Assembly: GCF_004762045.1 (NCBI RefSeq)
Contig: NZ_SJOM01000007.1
Coordinates: forward strand, 2,185,534-2,249,533
Length of the DNA stretch: 64,000 bases
Origin: Mycobacterium sp. DL99
Lineage (GTDB): Bacteria > Actinomycetota > Actinomycetes > Mycobacteriales > Mycobacteriaceae
Direction of reading: 5' to 3'
Position numbers and translations under genes: made by a program. This document shows positions 1 through 8,351 of this stretch, piece by piece (the first letter of the stretch is position 1; each line of letters opens with the position of its first letter). The notes below the pieces were generated by a model. That model worked only from the letters and a program-made list of their open reading frames with translations. It did no database searches and was not told the DNA's origin.

Positions 1-388
1 GCAGTTCCCACTGCGGTTCCGAGCCGGCGGGCTGGTACCACATGAAGATGCAGCCGTACTGCTCCTTGACCGGGTAGGAACGCAGCCGCAGACCGCGGTT
101 GGGCTTGTCCGGCTGATACGGGATGTAGGTGTTGTTGCCTTCGGGGCCCCAGCGCCAGCCGTGGAACGGGCACTCGACGCAGTCGCCGACGACCTTGCCG
201 CCGTGGCCGATGTGGGCGCCCAGGTGCTTGCAGTGCGCTTCCAGTACGTGCAGCTCACCGGACTCGTCGCGATAGGCGGCGAGATCCTCGCCGAAGTACT
301 TGAGCGATTTCACCTCACCGACCGCGTACTCAGCTGACCACCCGATCATGAACCAGCCGGTTACCTTCCAGGTGAACGGCACTTTCAT
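1..388 (-). CDS. Rieske [2Fe-2S] oxygenase (cut off by window edge)
   Basis: Only the first 129 residues are inside the window. They form a Rieske domain: C53-x-H55 (CKH) and C73-x2-H76 (CPFHGW) bind the [2Fe-2S] cluster, as in KshA-like and other ring-hydroxylating oxygenases. The catalytic iron domain would lie beyond the edge. The ATG at 388 is preceded by GGGAGG. The gene diverges from a P450, and the shared 275 bp region carries copies of the cluster's TACNGTA motif, so it probably belongs to the same regulon. The family hydroxylates steroids, terpenes or aromatics with O2 and a reductase; the substrate here is unknown. Confidence 0.85.
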   Translation of the reverse strand, partial: MKVPFTWKVTGWFMIGWSAEYAVGEVKSLKYFGEDLAAYRDESGELHVLEAHCKHLGAHIGHGGKVVGDCVECPFHGWRWGPEGNNTYIPYQPDKPNRGLRLRSYPVKEQYGCIFMWYQPAGSEPQWEL

Positions 389-439
389 GGCCAGCGGCCT
401 CCCTGCTTCACGGCTCTCACAAAATACGTACGGAAGAGA

Positions 440-456
440 TTACAGTAGCGGTTACC
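440..456. promoter_or_regulatory. TACNGTA-type motif, site 1
   Basis: The sequence TTACAGTAGCGGTTACC lies between the divergent Rieske and P450 genes. It shares TTAC-N-GTAGCG-N-TTAC with site 2, about 110 bp away. The flanking ACTG half is only partly present in either direction, so this is the weakest member of the motif set. Confidence 0.4.
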
Positions 457-532
457 GCATAGAAAGTGGTCAAATCGCGGTCGCGAACCGGTGTGGGCGC
501 ATTCGGTCGGGCGGGGGCTCGTGGGCGCGTTA

Positions 533-566
533 TTGATTATACTGAATAGCTTACGGTAGCGTTTAC
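533..566 (+). promoter_or_regulatory. Shared operator/promoter motif, site 2 (P450)
   Basis: It reads ACTGAATAGCTTACGGTAGCG (541-561). Its 3' end coincides with a possible -10 (TAGCGT, 557-562), 18 bp after a possible -35 (TTGATT, 533-538), so the motif sits in the spacer of a predicted promoter, a usual place for a repressor site. Almost the same string and spacing recur at 11784-11813. Confidence 0.55.
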
Positions 567-663
567 AAAAAGTAGGACTGGCCGATCCCCGCCCGGACGG
601 GTGACCTGGTCAGGGGTTATGTCGCGGACCGTGACTCGTCACAGAGTCGGAAGAGGATTATCG

Positions 664-1869
664 ATGACTGCGGCCACGGTGGTGTTCGACCCGTTCTCCG
701 AGGACTTCTTCAACAGTCCCTACGAGATGTACCGCCAGATGCGCGTGCATGCACCGGTCTACTACAGCGAGCAGTACGACTTCTACGCGCTGACGCGTCA
801 TGAGGATGTCGCCGCGGCGTTCAAGGACTACGAGACCTACTCCTCGGCCTACGGCGTCGACCTCGCTCAAGTTCGCAAAGGTGATGTCACCGAGCACGGT
901 TCGATCATCGCGATGGATCCGCCGGCACACCGGAGGATGCGCAGTCTGCTCAACAAGGTCTTCACGCCGCGCGCTATCCAGTCCCAGCGGGACTTGGTGA
1001 ACGGACTGGTCGACAAACACCTTTCGGCCGTGGACCCAGCAGGTTTCGACTTCGTCCAGGACTTCGCAGCCCTTTTTCCCGTCGATGTGATGACCACGCT
1101 GCAGGGCGTCCCCGACCAGGATCGCCAGCAGGTGCGGCTGTGGATCGACGACCTGCTTCACCGGGACGCGGGACAGATCGAGATGAGTGCGGCCGGGGTG
1201 GAGTCCGCCGTCAACATGGCCGTCTATTACTACCGGCTGATCAAGAAGCGTCGCGAGGATCTCGGCGAGGACTTGCTAAGCAAGCTGATCGAATCCGAGA
1301 TCGAACGGGACGACGGTGAGATGTCCCCGCTGACGAACATCGAAATCACCGAATTCGCCACGCTGCTCGGCGGTGCCGGTGCCGAGACGGTGACCAAGCT
1401 GCTCGGCAATGCGGCAGTGGTCTTTGCTCAGTTTCCGGACCAGTGGCAGAAGCTGCTCGAGGACCGTAGCAAGGTGCCGGCGGCGGTCGAGGAACTGCTG
1501 CGCTACGAGGCGCCGGCGCAGTACAACGTGCGCCGCTCGATGCGCGAGGTCGAATTGCACGGGGTGACGATTCCGGCCGGCAAGCCGGTGTTCCTGGTGG
1601 GCGGTTCTGCCAACCGGGATCCTGAAGCGTGGACCGAGCCGGACCGGTTCGACATCGACCGCGATCGATCGCAGGCGCAGAATCTCGGGCTGGGCTACGG
1701 AATTCACAGCTGCCTGGGTGCGGCGTTGGCGCGTCTGGAAAGCGTGATCGCACTGGACAAGATGCTGGACTTCATGCCGTGCTACGAAGTGGATTACGAC
1801 GCCTGCAAGCGGGTGAACATGCAGAACGTCGCGGGCTGGAGCAACGTGCCGGTGCGCGTGTTGGGCTGA
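664..1869 (+). CDS. Cytochrome P450
   Basis: A soluble bacterial P450 of 401 aa that would insert one oxygen atom into a hydrophobic substrate using ferredoxin and reductase partners. The I-helix motif is GGAGAET, the ExxR motif lies in EELLRYEAP, and the haem loop is GLGYGIHSCLG with C350 as thiolate ligand. An upstream in-frame start at 601 is possible, but the ATG at 664 follows GGAAGAGG at good spacing and gives the usual length. It is the first gene of a run going into SnoaL, SDR and BVMO genes, with site 2 upstream. The CYP family could not be assigned by eye. Confidence 0.93.
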   Translation: MTAATVVFDPFSEDFFNSPYEMYRQMRVHAPVYYSEQYDFYALTRHEDVAAAFKDYETYSSAYGVDLAQVRKGDVTEHGSIIAMDPPAHRRMRSLLNKVFTPRAIQSQRDLVNGLVDKHLSAVDPAGFDFVQDFAALFPVDVMTTLQGVPDQDRQQVRLWIDDLLHRDAGQIEMSAAGVESAVNMAVYYYRLIKKRREDLGEDLLSKLIESEIERDDGEMSPLTNIEITEFATLLGGAGAETVTKLLGNAAVVFAQFPDQWQKLLEDRSKVPAAVEELLRYEAPAQYNVRRSMREVELHGVTIPAGKPVFLVGGSANRDPEAWTEPDRFDIDRDRSQAQNLGLGYGIHSCLGAALARLESVIALDKMLDFMPCYEVDYDACKRVNMQNVAGWSNVPVRVLG

Positions 1870-1894
1870 GTGGCCAACCGGCGGCCGGCATCGT

Positions 1895-1917
1895 AACTGA
1901 GGTGCTTACCGTATAGT
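1895..1917 (+). promoter_or_regulatory. Shared operator/promoter motif, site 3 (SnoaL)
   Basis: It reads ACTGAGGTGCTTACCGTATAG and matches ACTG-N5-C-N-TACNGTA. It merges into a good -10 hexamer, TATAGT (1912-1917). The downstream TTG start is about 30 bp further on. No clear -35 is visible. Confidence 0.5.
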
Positions 1918-1945
1918 TCGCCGTAGTCGACCAGGAGGTGACCCG

Positions 1946-2380
1946 TTGTCCGACGACATCGAAGCGATCAAGCAGCTGAAGGCCCGTTACTGCCGGTTCC
2001 TGGACACCAAGGACATCGATGCCTGGCGCGCGTTGTTCGTCGACGACGTTGTGGTGAAGCTCGACATGGCTGTCTCGACCGGTGGGGCCGATCCGCAGAC
2101 GGCCCCACCGCTGAACAGCTTCGACGAGTTTTTCCCGGTGGTCTGGGGCGGTGTCGAGAATGCGGCGACGGTGCACCACTGTCACACTCCGGAGATCATG
2201 CTGACCTCCGATACCACCGCGACGGGTATCTGGGCGATGGAGGACATGTTGTACTTCCCCGATGGCAGCGAGCTGCACGGCGCCGGTCATTACCACGAGA
2301 CTTACGAAAAGCGCGACGGGACATGGCAGATCACGAGCCTGCACCTGACCCGGACCCTGTTGAAGTTCAAGACGGCCTAG
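1946..2380 (+). CDS. SnoaL/NTF2-fold protein
   Basis: A 144-aa protein with the N-terminal pattern of SnoaL-like domains (IKQLKARYCRFLDTKD, then AWRALFVDDV). This cone-shaped alpha+beta fold binds hydrophobic substrates and serves as cyclase, dehydratase, isomerase or hydrolase. The start is TTG, chosen because AGGAGGTG ends 5 bp before it; the frame has no better ATG. It is one of three such proteins in the cluster (also 7980 and 9536), so each may act on a different intermediate. The reaction cannot be read from the sequence. Confidence 0.82.
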   Translation: MSDDIEAIKQLKARYCRFLDTKDIDAWRALFVDDVVVKLDMAVSTGGADPQTAPPLNSFDEFFPVVWGGVENAATVHHCHTPEIMLTSDTTATGIWAMEDMLYFPDGSELHGAGHYHETYEKRDGTWQITSLHLTRTLLKFKTA

Positions 2381-2510
2381 CCGGCTGAGCTGCCCGCGCG
2401 CGTAGCGCTGTGGCGAAAAATCAGGGTGCTCACCGCCGCAGCGCTACGAACGTGATTCCGAGATGCCATGTCTTGCGGCAAGATCCATCGATCTCATCGT
2501 TTTCGGGCGC

Positions 2511-2533
2511 TACTGAAAGCGTTACCGTAACAT
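2511..2533 (+). promoter_or_regulatory. Shared operator/promoter motif, site 4 (SDR/BVMO)
   Basis: It reads TACTGAAAGCGTTACCGTAAC and contains the perfect 11-bp palindrome GTTAC-C-GTAAC. The final bases overlap a possible -10, TAACAT (2528-2533), about 34 bp before the SDR start. One position differs from the consensus (G for C before N-TAC). Confidence 0.5.
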
Positions 2534-2566
2534 CCATCGTTGGTCGTCAACTGGGATGGAGTAGCG

Positions 2567-3586
2567 ATGGATCGCCGGCGAAAAGTACTCGTCATGGGCG
2601 CAAGCGGAAACGTAGGAGCCTGTGTCACCCGTCAACTCGTCGAGCGGGGCGACGACGTGCGGGTGCTGCTGCGGCGGAGTAGTTCGACCAAGGGCATCGA
2701 CTGTCTCGACGTTGAACGGTGTTACGGCGACATCTTCGACACCGATGCGGTGGCGGCGGCGATGGCCGGCCGGGACGTGGTGTTCTATTGCGTCGTCGAC
2801 ACCCGCGCCCACCTGGCCGACCCGGCACCACTGTTCTCCACCAACGTCGAGGGCCTGCGGAATGTCCTCGACGTCGCGGCGAATGCCGACCTGCAGCGGT
2901 TCGTCTTTCTCAGCACCATCGGGACGATCGCCGTCGGTGACGACGGCGCGACCGTCGATGAGGACACCCCGTTCAACTGGGCCGGCAAGGGCGGGCCGTA
3001 CATCGAATCCCGACGCCAGGCCGAACGTCTGGTGCTGTCCTACGCCAGGGAACGCGGACTGCCCGCTGTGGCGATGTGCGTGTCCAACCCGTACGGACCG
3101 CCGGACTGGCAGCCGAGACAGGGTGCGCTCGTCGCGATGGCTGCGTTCGGCAAGTTGCCCGTGTATGTGCGCGGCGTCGGCTCGGAGGTGGTTGGGATAG
3201 ACGACGCAGCCGATGCGCTCATCCGGGCCGCCGAGCACGGCCGGATCGGTGAACGCTACATCGTGTCCGAGGGCTATATGTCTCAGCGGGAGATGTTCAC
3301 CACCGCCGCGGAGGCAGTGGGCGCGCGACCACCGCGATTCGGAATCCCGATGGCCCCGTTGTATGTCTTCGGATGGTTTGCCGGCATGTCGAATCGGTTG
3401 TTCGGCACCGATTTTCCGATGAACCTCACCGCCGCGCGGCTGATGTGGCTGACATCGCCGGCCGACCACGGCAAGGCCACTCGCGATCTGGGCTGGAAAC
3501 CGGCACCCACCGCCGAATCGATCGGCCGGGCCGCGCAGTTCTACATCGACCGCAAGAGCCGCAACGAGAAGGTCATCGACTTGTGA
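2567..3586 (+). CDS. NAD(P)-dependent epimerase/3beta-HSD-like dehydrogenase (extended SDR)
   Basis: Extended short-chain dehydrogenase of 339 aa. The nucleotide-binding motif GASGNVG is near residue 12, followed by the family pattern of 3beta-hydroxysteroid dehydrogenase and NAD-dependent epimerase proteins (RFVFLSTIGT). The catalytic Tyr lies in YIESR, where the usual YxxxK has Arg instead of Lys. The ATG at 2567 was preferred to an in-frame GTG at 2540 because it puts the Rossmann motif at the normal distance. Its last 4 bp overlap the BVMO start. A role in oxidising a cyclic alcohol to the ketone used by the BVMO fits the context but is inferred. Confidence 0.86.
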   Translation: MDRRRKVLVMGASGNVGACVTRQLVERGDDVRVLLRRSSSTKGIDCLDVERCYGDIFDTDAVAAAMAGRDVVFYCVVDTRAHLADPAPLFSTNVEGLRNVLDVAANADLQRFVFLSTIGTIAVGDDGATVDEDTPFNWAGKGGPYIESRRQAERLVLSYARERGLPAVAMCVSNPYGPPDWQPRQGALVAMAAFGKLPVYVRGVGSEVVGIDDAADALIRAAEHGRIGERYIVSEGYMSQREMFTTAAEAVGARPPRFGIPMAPLYVFGWFAGMSNRLFGTDFPMNLTAARLMWLTSPADHGKATRDLGWKPAPTAESIGRAAQFYIDRKSRNEKVIDL

Positions 3587-5199
3587 GCGATACCGATTTC
3601 GATGCGATCGTCGTGGGTGCGGGATTCTCCGGCTTGTACGCGCTGCACCGGCTGCGGGAGCAGGGCCTGCGGGTGCGGGTTCTGGAGAAGGCCGAGGCCG
3701 TCGGCGGCACCTGGCTGGTCAATCGGTATCCGGGTGCTCGCTGCGACATTGAGAGCATCGAATACTCCTACAGCTTCAGCGATGAGATCCAGCAGGAGTG
3801 GGTCTGGACCGAGACGATGCCCGCGCAACCCGAGATCGAGGCATATCTGAACTTCGTCGCCGACCGACTCGACCTGCGCCGTAATATCGCATTCGGTTCC
3901 GAGGTCGTGACGATGACGTTCGACGAGGGCACCTCTCAATGGGCCGTCACCACCGCCGACGGTCAGACACTGCACACCCCTTTTGTGGTGGCCGCCACCG
4001 GAATCCTGTCGGTGCCACTGGAACCCGACATTCCCGGGACGTGCCGATTCGCCGGCACGTCGCTGTTCACCAGCCGCTGGCCGCGCGAGGGCGTCGACCT
4101 CACCGGCAAGCGCGTCGGGGTGATCGGTACCGGCTCCACCGGTGTGCAGCTGATCCCGGTGGTGGCCGGGCAGTGCGAACACCTCACGGTATTCCAGCGG
4201 TCCCCGGCGTTCACCCTGCCGTGGCAGGTCCGGTCTTTCGAACCCGGGGAACTCGACGCACTCAAGGCTGACTACGCGAGCATCCGGGCTGCGCAGCGGG
4301 AACATCCGGTCGGGGCGGCGCGGCTCAGTGCGTTCTCGGTGCTCCTCGAGATGCTCGTGCGGCCGCCGGTGAAAACTGCCTCACGCGAGGAGAAACGGCG
4401 CGCCGTCGAGGAAGGCGGTGTCATGGGTGCACTGAATTGGGGCGATGTCTTCTTCGACATCGACGCCAACCGGATGGCCACCGAGCTGTACGGACAAGCC
4501 GTGGCCCGCATCGTCACCGACCCGCACACGGCGGCGTCGCTCACGCCCAGCCACCCGTTTGCCTGCAAGCGGCCGATCATCGACCAGGGCTACTACGAAA
4601 CATATAACCGCGACAACGTCACCCTTGTCGACTTGCGCAAGGGTGCCATCCGTGAGGTGACGGCGACCGGGATTTCCACCGAGCAAGGCGATTTCGACCT
4701 CGACGTGATCGTGTATGCGACCGGGTTCGACGCCATGACCGGCGCGTTGAGCCGGATCGATGTGCGGGGCCGGGACGGAGTGGTGCTGGGGGAGTACTGG
4801 TCCAAGGAAGGTGCGCTGTCCTACCTGGGCTTGGCGGTGGCCGGGTTCCCGAATCTGTTCACGATTCAGGGACCGGGAAGTCCCTCGGCAGCAACGAATT
4901 TCGTGGCCGCCCTGGAGCAACACGTCGAGTGGATCGCGGACTGCGTCGCGTACCTGAGAGCCGGTGGGTACTCGAGTATCGAGGCTGCGCCGCAGGCGCA
5001 GGCCGAATGGGTCGAGCACACCACGGCGCTCGTGGCGCCCACTGTGTTGGTGCACCCGAGCTGCAACTCCTGGTACAACGGCGGCAATGTGCCCGGCAAG
5101 AAGAGGATGTACCTCGGATACACCGCGGGCATACCCGAGTACCGTCGCCGCTGTGACGAGATCGCCGCTGACGGCTACCCGGGATTCATCATTGCTTAG
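3583..5199 (+). CDS. Baeyer-Villiger-type flavin monooxygenase
   Basis: A flavoprotein of 538 aa. An FAD Rossmann motif (GAGFSGLYAL) is at the N-terminus and a NADPH motif (GVIGTGSTGVQ) in the middle, followed by late motifs like those of cyclohexanone monooxygenases (IVYATGFDAMTG). Such enzymes insert oxygen next to a ketone, giving esters or lactones. The BVMO fingerprint FxGxxxHxxxW reads FAGTSLFTSRW, so the central His is Phe. The GTG at 3583 overlaps the SDR stop (GTGA), pointing to coupled translation. The following hydrolase gene could open the ester or lactone formed. Confidence 0.88.
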   Translation: MSDTDFDAIVVGAGFSGLYALHRLREQGLRVRVLEKAEAVGGTWLVNRYPGARCDIESIEYSYSFSDEIQQEWVWTETMPAQPEIEAYLNFVADRLDLRRNIAFGSEVVTMTFDEGTSQWAVTTADGQTLHTPFVVAATGILSVPLEPDIPGTCRFAGTSLFTSRWPREGVDLTGKRVGVIGTGSTGVQLIPVVAGQCEHLTVFQRSPAFTLPWQVRSFEPGELDALKADYASIRAAQREHPVGAARLSAFSVLLEMLVRPPVKTASREEKRRAVEEGGVMGALNWGDVFFDIDANRMATELYGQAVARIVTDPHTAASLTPSHPFACKRPIIDQGYYETYNRDNVTLVDLRKGAIREVTATGISTEQGDFDLDVIVYATGFDAMTGALSRIDVRGRDGVVLGEYWSKEGALSYLGLAVAGFPNLFTIQGPGSPSAATNFVAALEQHVEWIADCVAYLRAGGYSSIEAAPQAQAEWVEHTTALVAPTVLVHPSCNSWYNGGNVPGKKRMYLGYTAGIPEYRRRCDEIAADGYPGFIIA

Positions 5200-6277
5200 G
5201 GCGACCCGGATAGCGTGGGAGCTCGGCGGCGTGGTGCCGCGCTCGGTGGGCGCTATGGCAGGCGCGGGGGATTGGAATCCGCTTTCCATCACCGGTCTAC
5301 GTCAGCTCGGCGAGGTCGCCCTCGACGAGCTCGTGGTCACCGGTATGACGCTGACCGGCCCACCGCCCCAACTCCCGCGACCACTGGGCGAGTATCAGCG
5401 GGCGTCCGACGAACTTGGCGCGCTCGGTATCGACGCGGCACATTCGCGCCCGGATGCTCTGCAGGTCAAACACATCCGGCCACGCCGGTTCGGCGCGCTG
5501 ACGTTCGATGAGTTGGTCTTCGAACACGAACCCGCGCTGCCGGCCTCAGTGCTGGCCGACGGTCACGGCGGGGTTGCCACGGCCAGGGTGCGGTTGTATC
5601 GGTGCGGCGACGACACCCGGCCCTGGCTGATCTGGGTGCATGGGGCCGGTCAGGGCGATCCGATGGATCTGCTGGTCGCGCGGGTCCGACGCCTGCGCGA
5701 ACTCGGATTCAACGTGGCGTTGCCGGTGCAGCCGGGGCACGGTGCTCGGCGCGGTTGCCGGCCCGAATATCCCGCCCGCGATCCGCTGGCCAATGTCGCC
5801 GGCATGATGCGGGCGGTGTCAGAGGTGCGGGCGTTGATCGGCTGGCTGGAATCACAGGCGTCGTCGATCGCGGTAGCCGGTCTGTCACTGGGCAGTGCGG
5901 TGGCGGCGCTGGTGTCACATCTGGACGAAAGGGTCGGGGCGGTGGCGGTCTACACCCCCATTCTCGGGCTCAACGCAATGATCGGAATGCACCTGGGACG
6001 CTGGGGAGCAGCGGGACAGCAGTCGGCGCGAGAGTTGCAGTCGGCCACAGTGGCGGCGATGACCTCGGTGATCGACCCGCTGCGCACCCGGCCGCGTGCC
6101 GAGCGTCGCCTCATCGTCGGTGCCTGGCATGACCGGATGGCGCTGCGCAGTTCGGCGCTGGCCATGCATGAGCAGTGGGGCGGCGAGCTCTACTGGCACG
6201 ACGGCAGCCATGTCGGACACCTGTTTTCCGGTGCGGTACAGGATGAGACCGAGCGGTTCTTAACGACCGTAGCTTGA
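5192..6277 (+). CDS. Alpha/beta hydrolase
   Basis: An alpha/beta-hydrolase of about 361 aa. The nucleophile elbow is AGLSLGSAV, the oxyanion HG is in IWVHGAGQGD, a likely acid lies in AWHDRMAL, and a likely catalytic His is in SHVGHLFSG. It directly follows the BVMO, and an esterase or lactonase acting on the BVMO product is an attractive but unproven role. The start is uncertain: TTG 5192 overlaps the BVMO stop, with GTG 5231 and ATG 5255 as alternatives, none having a strong ribosome site. Its 3' end overlaps the convergent TetR gene by 18 bp. Confidence 0.82.
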   Translation: MLRATRIAWELGGVVPRSVGAMAGAGDWNPLSITGLRQLGEVALDELVVTGMTLTGPPPQLPRPLGEYQRASDELGALGIDAAHSRPDALQVKHIRPRRFGALTFDELVFEHEPALPASVLADGHGGVATARVRLYRCGDDTRPWLIWVHGAGQGDPMDLLVARVRRLRELGFNVALPVQPGHGARRGCRPEYPARDPLANVAGMMRAVSEVRALIGWLESQASSIAVAGLSLGSAVAALVSHLDERVGAVAVYTPILGLNAMIGMHLGRWGAAGQQSARELQSATVAAMTSVIDPLRTRPRAERRLIVGAWHDRMALRSSALAMHEQWGGELYWHDGSHVGHLFSGAVQDETERFLTTVA

Positions 6278-6868
6278 GGTGATCCGGGCCCGCACACAGT
6301 TGATCTCGTGGTCGAGATCGTGGTCCTCGGGCAGGACCACCCACTGGAAAGCGATCCCGAAGATGGACCCGGTGATGTCCCGCAGCGCCACATCGACATC
6401 GATGTCGGCCCGCAGAGAACCGTCGGCGATACCGGTGCGCAGGCCCGCCTCGATCTTGACGGCTGCCCCGGCCAACTGGGTGCGCACGCCGTCGCGCAGT
6501 GGCGAGGTGGTCTTCACGGCCTCGAATGCCGATACGAACATGGCCCTGGTCACCGCGGCATCCTCGGCGTGAATCTCCTGCACGCGGTCGAAATGTGCCA
6601 GTACCTGCTGCAGTCCGGTGGCGCCCGGTTCAGGGTCGGGGTTCAGACGCGCCACGTACACATCCTGGAAGGCATCGAGGATGGCGTCCTTGTTGCCGTA
6701 GCGGGCGTGCACCATGGCCCGGCTGTACCCGGCCCGTCGGCCGATCTCGGCGGCAGTCGTTGCTTCCCAGCCCTTTTCGACGATCAACTCAGCGGCAGCC
6801 TGCAGCAGCCGGCGCGAGGACTGCTCGACGCGCTGCGGTTGGGTGAGGCCCTGAGCTGGGGAAGGCAC
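6260..6868 (-). CDS. TetR family transcriptional regulator
   Basis: A TetR-type repressor of 202 aa. The N-terminal HTH runs through LLQAAAELIVEKGWEATTAAEIG and RAGYSRAMVHARYGNKDAIL; the C-terminal half is the variable ligand and dimer domain. The start is GTG 6868. Only 20 bp upstream is the 17-bp palindrome ACAACTA-ACT-TAGTTGT, a likely operator controlling both this gene and the divergent phosphotransferase operon. Its effector may be a pathway substrate or acyl-CoA. Whether it also binds the cluster-wide TACNGTA motif is unknown; the two sequences are unrelated. Confidence 0.9.
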   Translation of the reverse strand: MPSPAQGLTQPQRVEQSSRRLLQAAAELIVEKGWEATTAAEIGRRAGYSRAMVHARYGNKDAILDAFQDVYVARLNPDPEPGATGLQQVLAHFDRVQEIHAEDAAVTRAMFVSAFEAVKTTSPLRDGVRTQLAGAAVKIEAGLRTGIADGSLRADIDVDVALRDITGSIFGIAFQWVVLPEDHDLDHEINCVRARITSSYGR

Positions 6869-6888
6869 CCTTGCATATTAGACGGTCG

Positions 6889-6905
6889 ACAACTAACTTA
6901 GTTGT
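6889..6905. promoter_or_regulatory. TetR operator palindrome
   Basis: ACAACTA-ACT-TAGTTGT is a perfect 7-bp inverted repeat with a 3-bp centre. It lies between the divergent TetR (start 6868) and phosphotransferase (start 6937) genes, the standard place for an autoregulatory TetR site. Confidence 0.7.
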
Positions 6906-6936
6906 TTAGCGTCAAATTTCTGTGCGGAGGTCAACG

Positions 6937-7983
6937 ATGACATCAGTCGCAGTGCCTTTCTCTGGGCCGGTACCCACCGGCATCGATGAGGTCACCGCGC
7001 CCTGGTTGACCGAGGCGCTGGGCGCACAGGTGACGGCGGTTCGAGCGGAGCGGATCGCTTTGGACACCGGTTTCTCCGCAGCGCTGTACCGGATCCATCT
7101 GAGCGGATCCGATGATGTGCCAGAGACTTTGATCGTCAAACTGCCCGCGGACTCACTGGCGCGTGGCGGGATGGAGATGCTCGGCGGCTACCAGCGCGAG
7201 CTGTACTTCTACCGGCATGTCGCGTCGGAATCTCCTATTGCCACGCCGCGCTGCCATGTCGCCCGGATGTCCGGTCCCGACTTCGTGCTCGTCCTCGAAG
7301 ATCTGCGGGACTGGGAGAACGCCGACCACCTGGCCGGGCTGTCGCTCCCGCGCGCCCGGCTCGGTATCGAACAGTTGGCCGGGCTGCACACATGGTCGAC
7401 AGGTATCGATGATGCTGTACTGCAGGAATTCCCGAGCATCGACAGCTCGTTGACGCGCGACCTGTTCCTGCCGGCATTTGCGGCCGGGTGGCAGCTCTAC
7501 CGAGACCGCACCGACCGGACGGTTTCGCCGGCGGTGGCGCATTTCGCTGAGCGGTTCGCCGATCTCGCACCCGCCGCGCTGTCTGCGCTCTCGGACCGGA
7601 ACATGTTGCTGCACGGAGATATTCGAGCTGACAACATGTTCTTTCGCGACGATGCGCTGAAGGTGGTCGACTTCCAGCTGACGGTCCGCGGTGCGGGTGC
7701 GGCCGATATCGCGTATCTCATCAGCCAGGGCCTGCCCACCGAGGTCCGCCGCGGCCACGACGCGGAGTTGCTGCGCGAGTATGTCAGCCAGGTCGAGGGG
7801 TATTCGTTCGATGAGGCCTGGCGGCACTATCGCTTTGCGACCGCCCTGCTGATGTACATGCCGGTGGTGGCGCTGCTCACCTGGGACGTCGCACCGGAGC
7901 GGTCCCGGCAGCTGTGTCTGACGCTCATCGACCGCGCCGTCGCGGCCATCGAGGACATCGACGCCTTGGAGGAGTTTTCATGA
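6937..7983 (+). CDS. APH/ecdysteroid-kinase-like phosphotransferase
   Basis: A 348-aa protein of the aminoglycoside phosphotransferase fold. The catalytic loop is LLHGDIRADNMFFR (HGDxxxxN) and the metal site is VVDFQL (DFQ). Mycobacterial members sit in lipid and xenobiotic catabolic clusters and are thought to phosphorylate small alcohols rather than drugs. The ATG at 6937 follows CGGAGG, which favours it over GTG 6922. It starts an operon with the SnoaL gene (ATGA overlap), an LLM oxidoreductase (ATGA overlap) and probably the second SnoaL gene. The TetR palindrome lies just upstream. Substrate unknown. Confidence 0.86.
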   Translation: MTSVAVPFSGPVPTGIDEVTAPWLTEALGAQVTAVRAERIALDTGFSAALYRIHLSGSDDVPETLIVKLPADSLARGGMEMLGGYQRELYFYRHVASESPIATPRCHVARMSGPDFVLVLEDLRDWENADHLAGLSLPRARLGIEQLAGLHTWSTGIDDAVLQEFPSIDSSLTRDLFLPAFAAGWQLYRDRTDRTVSPAVAHFAERFADLAPAALSALSDRNMLLHGDIRADNMFFRDDALKVVDFQLTVRGAGAADIAYLISQGLPTEVRRGHDAELLREYVSQVEGYSFDEAWRHYRFATALLMYMPVVALLTWDVAPERSRQLCLTLIDRAVAAIEDIDALEEFS

Positions 7984-8351
7984 GGACGGCGCGTGAAGTC
8001 GTGGAGCAGTACAACTGGGTGGTCTGGAACGAGAAGGACTTCGCCCTCGCCGATGAACTGTTGGGGGACACAGTCACCCGTCACGATGTGGGCGAGGTCA
8101 ACGTGCTCACCCATGAAGAGGCGGTGAACCGGGTGATCGACCACTGGGCGATGTTCGAGACGATCCGGTTCGACCTGAACCTGATCGTCGCCGGTGACGA
8201 CGCTGAGCACGTCGCGATCGTGTACGAATCCCCGATGACGTTCCCGGACGGCAACGCCATGACCGTCAGCAGCATGGAGATCTTCCGCGTGGTCGACGGT
8301 CGCATCACCGAGGTGTGGAACTGTGGTTACAAACAAGGAGTTTGGGCATGA
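7980..8351 (+). CDS. SnoaL/NTF2-fold protein
   Basis: A 123-aa SnoaL-like polyketide-cyclase-fold protein (VVEQYNWVVWNEKDFALADELL, then IEIFRVVDGRITEVWN-like end motifs). The ATG overlaps the stop of the phosphotransferase gene (ATGA), and its own stop overlaps the LLM oxidoreductase start, so the three are translated as a unit. The family catalyses ring-forming, isomerising or hydrating reactions or only binds ligands; no catalytic residue can be assigned safely here. Confidence 0.8.
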   Translation: MRTAREVVEQYNWVVWNEKDFALADELLGDTVTRHDVGEVNVLTHEEAVNRVIDHWAMFETIRFDLNLIVAGDDAEHVAIVYESPMTFPDGNAMTVSSMEIFRVVDGRITEVWNCGYKQGVWA

